Source: Deltaproteobacteria bacterium (GTDB taxonomy: Bacteria; Desulfobacterota; Binatia; DP-6). Taken from it: a DNA stretch of 5,262 nucleotides. The notes below the pieces were generated by a model that was not told the DNA's origin, did no database searches, and saw nothing but the letters and a program-made list of their open reading frames with translations. The position numbers and the translations under genes were made by a program. The stretch spans positions 1-5,262 of the forward strand of contig VBLD01000299.1 in assembly GCA_005879205.1 (NCBI GenBank). Reading direction: 5' to 3'. Below, one piece after another: positions 1-5,262 of this stretch (within the stretch, counting starts at the first letter, position 1; each line of letters begins with the position of its first letter).

Positions 1-799
<799 letters not shown>

Positions 800-823
800 G
801 CCGAGACCGCGCCGGCGGGGCGG

Positions 824-1779
824 TCAGGGAACGGGCACGCCGTCGAACACGCGGCGCACGACCTCGTCGGCGTCGATCTCCTCGGCCTCGGCCTCGTAGG
901 TGACGATGACCCGGTGGCGGAGTACGTCGGCACCGATCGACTTCACGTCCTGCGGCGTCACGTAGCCACGGCCCTGGAGGAAGGCGTGCGCCTTGGCGGC
1001 GAGCGTGAGGTAGAGGGTGGCGCGGGGCGAGGCGCCGTACTGGATGAGCGGGCCGAGATCGAGCTGGTAGGCCGCCGGCTCGCGCGTCGCGAAGACGATG
1101 TTGACGATGTACTCCTTCACCTTGTCGTCGATGTATATCTGGTCGACCAGCGCGCGCGCCGCGAGGATCTCGGCGGGCGTCACCACCGCGCGCACCTCCT
1201 GGTGGTTCGAGGTGGTCGCCATGCGGTCCAGGATCTGGCGCTCCTCCTCGCGCGACGGGTAAACGATCCTGAGCTTCAGCATGAAGCGGTCGACCTGCGC
1301 CTCGGGCAGCGGGTAGGTGCCTTCCTGCTCGATCGGGTTCTGGGTCGCGAGGACGAGGAACGGCTCGGGGAGCGGGTGGGTCGCGTCGCCGATCGTCACC
1401 TGGTGCTCCTGCATCGCCTCGAGCAGCGCGCTCTGCACCTTGGCCGGCGCGCGGTTGATCTCGTCGGCGAGGATGATCTGGGCGAAGACGGGGCCCTTGC
1501 GGGTGGTGAAGGCGCCGTCGCGAGGGTTGTAGATCATGGTGCCGATCAGGTCGGCGGGCAGCAGGTCGGGCGTGAACTGGATGCGCCGGAAGGTGGCCGA
1601 GATGGCCTGCGCGAGCGTCTTCACGGAGAGCGTCTTCGCCAGCCCAGGAGGCCGACCAGCAGCCGGTCGACCAGGTAGCGCTGCCCGACGACGACGGTGC
1701 CGATCTCCTCGCGGAGCTTGTAGGCGAAGGCCGAAGCGTCCTTCACCTGGTCGTTGATCGAGGTGATGCCGGTGTCCAT
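824..1779 (-). pseudogene. MoxR-family AAA+ ATPase, disrupted by deletion/frameshift at Walker A
   Basis: MoxR proteins are AAA+ ATPases that act as chaperone-like partners of vWA/DUF58 proteins. The N-terminal part starts at ATG 1779 and reads 45 family-like residues (VVVGQRYLVDRLLVGLL near the end). It then leaves frame and stops at the TGA at 1621-1623, giving a 52-residue peptide. The rest of the protein is in another frame from 1648 to the TGA at 824-826 (274 residues). It begins PGLAKT and contains Walker B (ILADE, about 1460-1474), sensor 1 (ATQN), the PEAQVDRF motif and sensor 2 (GASPRATL). Family members read roughly LL-x-x-GH-x-LLE-x-VPGLAKT at the join, so about ten residues are absent, including the first Gly of the Walker A loop. 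With them the protein would be about 330 residues, normal for MoxR. Either this copy is a recent null allele, or the base sequence is wrong. It sits 43 bp after the SGNH gene and 24 bp before the DUF58 gene. The identity is sure; the reason for the break is not. Confidence 0.9.
1643..1650 (-). other. Frame-change junction inside moxR
   Basis: On the minus strand the junction reads GGCCTCCTGGGCTGGCGAAG. The upstream frame uses it as G-L-L-G-W-R and the downstream frame as P-G-L-A-K. Restoring the frame needs a missing stretch of 3n+1 bases. If the family pattern holds (nine or ten residues lost), that is 31 or 34 bp. The bases CCTGG at 1644-1648 can serve both as the end of the Leu-Leu codons before the gap and as the start of the Pro-Gly codons after it. 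This is what a deletion between two short direct repeats would leave. The repeat in the parent sequence is inferred, since only one copy survives. Confidence 0.75.
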
Positions 1780-1822
1780 GCAACTCACATGGATAGCTGC
1801 GCCGGGCGAGGAGCGCAACTTT

Positions 1823-2932
1823 TCATGAGCCGTCTTCCCGGTGCCGCCAGCGCGGCGCGAGCACCTCGCCCGCGAGCATGCGGACGAAGAGGTCGGCGCC
1901 GCGGCGGTTCAGGTGATGGTGGTCCTTGAAGAAGCGATCGGGAATCCTCGCCCGGTAGTCGACGAACTCCGTACCAAAGCGGCCGCTCACGCGGTCCATG
2001 TATCCGCCGAAAGCGCGCTCGATCTCGCTCGTGTAGAGCTCGCGCACCCAGCTCGACACCGGCACGCCCACGAGCGCGACGCGGATCCCGGCGTCCTGAC
2101 AACGGGCCAGGAGGTGCTCGAGGGCGCGGGCGGCGCCGCCGTCGAGCCGATAGTGGCGCAGCCACTTCCGCGTCTCGCGGAGCCCGAACAGCGTCGCGGC
2201 GTTGGGTCGCATGCGCTCCGGTGGCTCGGTCACGCCGGCCCCGTTGGCCGTCGGCGCCGGTGGCGGCCGCGCGTCCTCGACGCGTGGCACGGGCCGCGCG
2301 AGCCGGCGGGCAGAGGTGCCGTCGAGTCTCCCCGGCGGTGCGACCCGCAGATACGGCGGCGCCGTGCCGGCGATCCACGTGAGCAGCTCGCGACGGTAGA
2401 GCTGGACCGGGGTGAAGCGTGCGGCCGCCACCTTCCGCGCCTGCCCCGCGAGGGCGATCTCCGGCGCCCAGGCCGCGACGTCGCTCCACGTGAAGAAGCG
2501 GATGGCGTGCTCGGCGGCCCAGCGCGTCGGGTAGCAGACGGTCTCCGGGCTGATCTCGAGGGCGATGAGCTCGGGGCGGCTTCCCTGGCCGAGGAGCCGC
2601 TCGAGCAGATAGTCGGCGACGACGGGATCGCCCGCCGGGACGGCACCCTTGAGAACCGGAGGGCTCCCGGCGCCGGCGGTCTCGCGCAGGACGGTGGCGG
2701 CCGTGGCGGGGTCGAGCTCCCAGAACCGGGAGCTCCCGAGCAGGAGGACGTATCGTGCGCCGCCGAGCGCCCGCGCCTGCTCGAGCACCCTGGCGCCCTG
2801 GGCGAAGCGGACCTTCGCGGGCGCCGCGTCGAGGGCCAGGCCCGTGGCGAGCTGGCCCGCGGCGATCACCGCGCCCGCGACGGCGAGAACGCGTCGGGCG
2901 CGGGCCGGGTCGGGTCGGGGGCGCGAGCTCAC
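1823..2932 (-). CDS. Membrane-anchored SGNH-fold protein, AlgX/DltD-like partner of the MBOAT acyltransferase
   Basis: The gene encodes 369 residues from a GTG at 2932, 12 bp after the MBOAT stop; AGG about 11 bp upstream is a weak ribosome site. A basic N-terminus is followed by one hydrophobic segment at about residues 14-35, which suggests a signal anchor with the rest outside the cytoplasmic membrane. The SGNH features are a block I variant, LLGSSRF (residues 64-70, probable nucleophile Ser68), and a C-terminal block V, KDHHHLNRRGA (336-346), with a D337-xx-H340 pair typical of DltD, AlgX and DUF1574-like proteins. Between them are a strand-like LIALEISPE (122-130) and a Pro/Arg-rich, probably disordered stretch at about 195-245. 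By analogy with AlgX/AlgJ/PatB/DltD it would take an acyl group delivered by the MBOAT protein and pass it to an envelope polymer, or act as an esterase. Direct assignment to a named family is not possible from the sequence alone. Confidence 0.82.
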   Translation of the reverse strand: MSSRPRPDPARARRVLAVAGAVIAAGQLATGLALDAAPAKVRFAQGARVLEQARALGGARYVLLLGSSRFWELDPATAATVLRETAGAGSPPVLKGAVPAGDPVVADYLLERLLGQGSRPELIALEISPETVCYPTRWAAEHAIRFFTWSDVAAWAPEIALAGQARKVAAARFTPVQLYRRELLTWIAGTAPPYLRVAPPGRLDGTSARRLARPVPRVEDARPPPAPTANGAGVTEPPERMRPNAATLFGLRETRKWLRHYRLDGGAARALEHLLARCQDAGIRVALVGVPVSSWVRELYTSEIERAFGGYMDRVSGRFGTEFVDYRARIPDRFFKDHHHLNRRGADLFVRMLAGEVLAPRWRHREDGS

Positions 2933-2944
2933 CGGAGCACCGAC

Positions 2945-4351
2945 CTAGAACTGGAAGTAGATGAAGGCCCCCCCCGTGTCGGGCGCGAGCAGCCCGGCGA
3001 GCAGGAAGCCGCAGGCAAGTGCCGTCCCGAACAACGGGGCGGGAAGGATGCGGATCAGGCGCGGTACGTTCGCGAACGTGCCGACGAGGTGTGCGACGAG
3101 CACCGTGCCGAGGATGGCGGCCACGAGTACGTTCACGCCCGGAGCAAGCATCAGTCCGGGCGCCGGCGCGAACATGCGAGCCAGGACCGTGCCGGCCGCC
3201 GCGAGGCTCGGCGCGCGGAAGAACACCCACCCCACGCAGACGAGCAGGAAGGTGATCGCCACCCGGAGAGGATGGAAGAGTGGGCGGCCGGTCCAGGTGG
3301 GCCAGGGGATCGCCCGATGCAGGGCGAGCAGCATCCCGTGATAGGCGCCCCAGACGACGAACGTCCACGCGGCGCCGTGCCACAACCCGCCCAGCAGCAT
3401 CGTGAGCAGGAGGTTCCGGTACGTGAGGAGCGTGCCGCCGCGGTTCCCGCCGAGCGGGATGTAGAGGTAGTCGCGCAGCCACGTCGAGAGCGTGATGTGC
3501 CAGCGACGCCAGAACTCCGCGGGGTTGGCGGCGAAGTAGGGCATGCGGAAGTTGGTCGGCAGCGTGATCCCGAGGAGGTGCGCGGCGCCGATCGCCATGT
3601 CGGAGTAGCCCGAGAAGTCGCAGTAGATCTGGACCGCGTAGCAGACGACGGCCATCCAGATCGTGCGGGACGCATAGGCGTCGGGCCGGGCGAAGACCGG
3701 GTCGACGATCAGCGCCAGCTGATCCGCGACGACCGCCTTCTTGAGCATACCGAGGAGGAAGAGCCGGACCCCGAGCTCGACCCGACTCCAGTCCAGTCGC
3801 CGAGCCCGGCGAACCTGCGGGAGGAACTGGCCGGGCCGGACGATGGGGCCGGCGATGAGGTGCGGGAAGAAGAGCAGGAAGAGCGCGTAGTCGAGGACGC
3901 GGCGTTCAGCGGGGATCCTGCCTCGATAGACCTCGATCACGTAGGCGATGGTCTCGAAGGTGTAGAACGAGATGCCGAGCGGCAGCACGATGTCGAAGAC
4001 GGGGCGCCGGTCCGCCACGCCGAGCGCGCGCAGCACGGGCCAGGCCTGCGCGACCAGGAAGTTCGTGTACTTGAAGTAGGCGAGGAGGCCGAGCGGGACG
4101 GCGATCGCGGCGACCAGACGCACACGGCGGGCTCGCTCCGTCGGTGCATCCTCGATCGCGCGGGCCAGCCGGTAGTCGTAGATCGCGGTCGCGACCACGA
4201 GCAGGACGAGCCACGGGTTCCAGTGCGTGTAGAAGACGACGCTGGCCCCGAGCAGGAGAAGGTTGCGCGCGCGCTGGCTGCGCAGCACCCACCAGTAGCC
4301 GACGAAGGTGGCGAGCAGGAGCCAGAGGAAGGGCGCGTGGTGAAAGAGCAT
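2945..4351 (-). CDS. MBOAT family O-acyltransferase (AlgI/DltB type)
   Basis: This is a complete polytopic inner-membrane protein of 468 residues, close to the usual size for AlgI-like proteins. Landmarks in order are: GISFYTFETIAYVIEVYRG (126-144), FPHLIAGPIVRPGQF (162-176), QIYCDFSGYSDMAIG (241-255), FWRRWHITLSTWLRDYLY (280-297) followed by IPLGG, the catalytic LWHGAAW with His325 (equivalent to His322 of AlgI), WVFFRA (375-380) and the typical C-terminal FIYFQF. Such enzymes move an acyl group, often acetyl, from a cytoplasmic donor towards an extracytoplasmic acceptor, with help from SGNH-fold partners. Genes for two such partners flank this one (gaps of 10 and 12 bp), so the three very likely form one operon. 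I chose the ATG at 4351 because it gives an immediately hydrophobic N-terminus. The upstream GTG at 4390 would add a charged 13-residue tail and overlap the preceding gene by 29 bp. The target polymer is unknown. Confidence 0.97.
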   Translation of the reverse strand: MLFHHAPFLWLLLATFVGYWWVLRSQRARNLLLLGASVVFYTHWNPWLVLLVVATAIYDYRLARAIEDAPTERARRVRLVAAIAVPLGLLAYFKYTNFLVAQAWPVLRALGVADRRPVFDIVLPLGISFYTFETIAYVIEVYRGRIPAERRVLDYALFLLFFPHLIAGPIVRPGQFLPQVRRARRLDWSRVELGVRLFLLGMLKKAVVADQLALIVDPVFARPDAYASRTIWMAVVCYAVQIYCDFSGYSDMAIGAAHLLGITLPTNFRMPYFAANPAEFWRRWHITLSTWLRDYLYIPLGGNRGGTLLTYRNLLLTMLLGGLWHGAAWTFVVWGAYHGMLLALHRAIPWPTWTGRPLFHPLRVAITFLLVCVGWVFFRAPSLAAAGTVLARMFAPAPGLMLAPGVNVLVAAILGTVLVAHLVGTFANVPRLIRILPAPLFGTALACGFLLAGLLAPDTGGAFIYFQF

Positions 4352-4361
4352 GCGACGCCGC

Positions 4362-5262
4362 TCACGACCCCGGAGGGGAGGCGCCGGCACCGCACGCCGC
4401 GGCCGGTGCGGCGAGGGCTCGCCCGACGACGGTGGCGATCAGCTGGTTGGCGCGCGGGCCGTGGTGCGTCCCGTCGACGCCGCGATCGATTCGATCGGCA
4501 GGCGCCGCCACCAGCGCGTCCGCCAGGTCGACGCACGCGACGCCGTCACGCGCGATGGCGGTCGCGATCGCCCGCCACTCGTCGCGATAGCCGCGGCGGC
4601 GCCGGAGACGGCCGAGATCGATCTCGCTCGGCAGCAGGACGAGAACGAACCCGGCACCACGGGCGGCCGCCTCGGCGCGCATGGTCTGCACGATCCGGGC
4701 GCTCACCGCGACGGCCTCCGACCCCGGCTCGAGGGCCTCCTCCTGTCGCCGCCGCATGAGCGCCGCGTGCCACCGGGCGAGGATGAACTTCACCAGGACC
4801 GAGCGGGCCGGGAGGCCGGACATGGGCTCCCACATCCACGGCACGTAGAACCGGTCGTAGCGGCGCAGATGGTCGCGGAGCCGCGGGCCGAGGCCGCTCG
4901 CGTTGTCGGCGTGAACCGCGACGGGGGGATCGTAGGGGCTCGGGACGAGCTCGAGTCCCCCGTCGAGCACGAACCGTGGCATCACGCGGTACGACTGCCA
5001 GCCGAGGAGCGCGCGCAAGGTGTTGACATCCCGCCAGAGGTCCGCACGCGGCGACAGCGTGAGGACGACGACGTCGTGCGCGACGGCCTCGCGCAGCCCC
5101 CGATAGCGCAGCAGGCTCTGCGCGAGGCTGTAGCCGTCGACGCCGAGGTTGACGACCTCGAGCCCGGGCTCGGCCGCCTCGAGGACGGCCGGCCAGGCCG
5201 ACTCCTGCGCGACGCGGCTGCCGGCCGCGAACGAGTCGCCGAAGACGAGCACCCGGCGCGTG
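4362..5262 (-). CDS. SGNH/GDSL hydrolase-like protein, 5' end beyond the window
   Basis: The reading frame is open to the right edge; 299 residues are visible from the first full codon at 5261 to the TGA at 4362-4364. The visible part begins TRRVLVFGDSFAAGSR, which is SGNH block I (GDSF, nucleophile Ser10 in this numbering). NLGVDGYSLAQSL (block II-like) follows, then a block III position reading LTLSPRADLWRD in place of the usual GxND. Near the C-terminus comes block V, GVDGTHHGPRANQL, with Asp263 and His266. A GTG at 5252 exists, but it lies inside the first beta strand just before GDSF, so the true start is upstream and a signal anchor may be missing from view. Its position 10 bp before the MBOAT gene points to a role in the same O-acylation process, as acyl carrier, transferase or esterase. 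A free-standing lipase/esterase is less likely from context. Confidence 0.88.
   Translation of the reverse strand, partial: TRRVLVFGDSFAAGSRVAQESAWPAVLEAAEPGLEVVNLGVDGYSLAQSLLRYRGLREAVAHDVVVLTLSPRADLWRDVNTLRALLGWQSYRVMPRFVLDGGLELVPSPYDPPVAVHADNASGLGPRLRDHLRRYDRFYVPWMWEPMSGLPARSVLVKFILARWHAALMRRRQEEALEPGSEAVAVSARIVQTMRAEAAARGAGFVLVLLPSEIDLGRLRRRRGYRDEWRAIATAIARDGVACVDLADALVAAPADRIDRGVDGTHHGPRANQLIATVVGRALAAPAAACGAGASPPGS

Noticed and set aside
800..823. A GC-rich inverted repeat between moxR and the DUF58 gene as a terminator
   Set aside because: The symmetry is only a few base pairs, with no following T-run on the minus strand. Such short palindromes are common at this GC content.
1643..1656. 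Programmed -1 ribosomal frameshifting in moxR
   Set aside because: No slippery heptamer of the X XXY YYZ kind is present, and a shift would still leave out about ten residues of the ATP-binding loop.
1621..1818. A 65-residue separate small protein
   Set aside because: Its residues from the ATG at 1779 are the N-terminus of MoxR cut off by the frame change, so it is a fragment and not an independent gene.
1789..1818. A possible promoter before moxR: TTGCGC and TATCCA spaced 17 bp apart
   Set aside because: Each hexamer matches the consensus at only three of six positions, and the leader would be only a few bases long. In sequence this GC-rich such a match is not convincing.
1785..3482. A 565-codon minus-strand open frame overlapping the MBOAT and second SGNH genes
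   Set aside because: Its product is Arg/Pro-rich without motifs, whereas the overlapped frames carry clear conserved families.
1841..4759. A 972-codon open frame on the plus strand antisense to three genes
   Set aside because: It is opposite strongly supported MBOAT and SGNH genes. Its translation is low-complexity Arg/Glu/Asp/Gly-rich with no recognisable motif, as expected from GC-rich third positions on the other strand.

Overview
This is a very GC-rich window in which all five genes lie on the minus strand, head to tail, with gaps of 10 to 43 bp. Reading in the direction of transcription (right to left), they are: an SGNH/GDSL hydrolase-like protein (5' end outside the window), a complete MBOAT O-acyltransferase of the AlgI/DltB type, a membrane-anchored SGNH-fold protein of the AlgX/DltD-like kind, a MoxR-family AAA+ ATPase gene that is broken, and a DUF58 (von Willebrand A-like) gene that runs off the left edge. 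The organism is probably a high-GC Gram-negative-type bacterium, perhaps an uncultured deltaproteobacterium-like, Binatota-like or Rokubacteria-like lineage. That guess rests only on composition and gene content, and no marker gene is present to settle it.

Right part (about 1823-5262): the SGNH - MBOAT - SGNH trio looks like an envelope O-acylation cassette. In the known relatives (AlgI with AlgJ/AlgX, PatA with PatB, DltB with DltD), the polytopic MBOAT protein moves an acyl group across the membrane and an SGNH-fold partner transfers it to an extracytoplasmic polymer. The substrate here cannot be read from the sequence, because no glycosyltransferase or polymer gene is in view.

Left part (1-1779): moxR followed by a DUF58 gene is a classic conserved pair, usually continuing into vWA-domain membrane proteins (BatA/BatB-like) beyond this edge. 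The moxR gene carries a lesion at about 1643-1650. The first 45 codons and the last 274 codons are each well conserved but lie in different frames. About ten residues that normally join them, including the first half of the Walker A loop, are missing. The change falls where a short repeat (CCTGG) could have recombined. It is either a recent disabling deletion or an assembly/sequencing error.

There are no RNA genes, mobile elements, CRISPR arrays, terminators or gene-free stretches over 50 bp. The long open frames on the plus strand and in the second minus frame are by-products of the high GC content. I did not find a clearly new system. The broken moxR and the double-SGNH arrangement around the MBOAT gene are the points most worth a second look.
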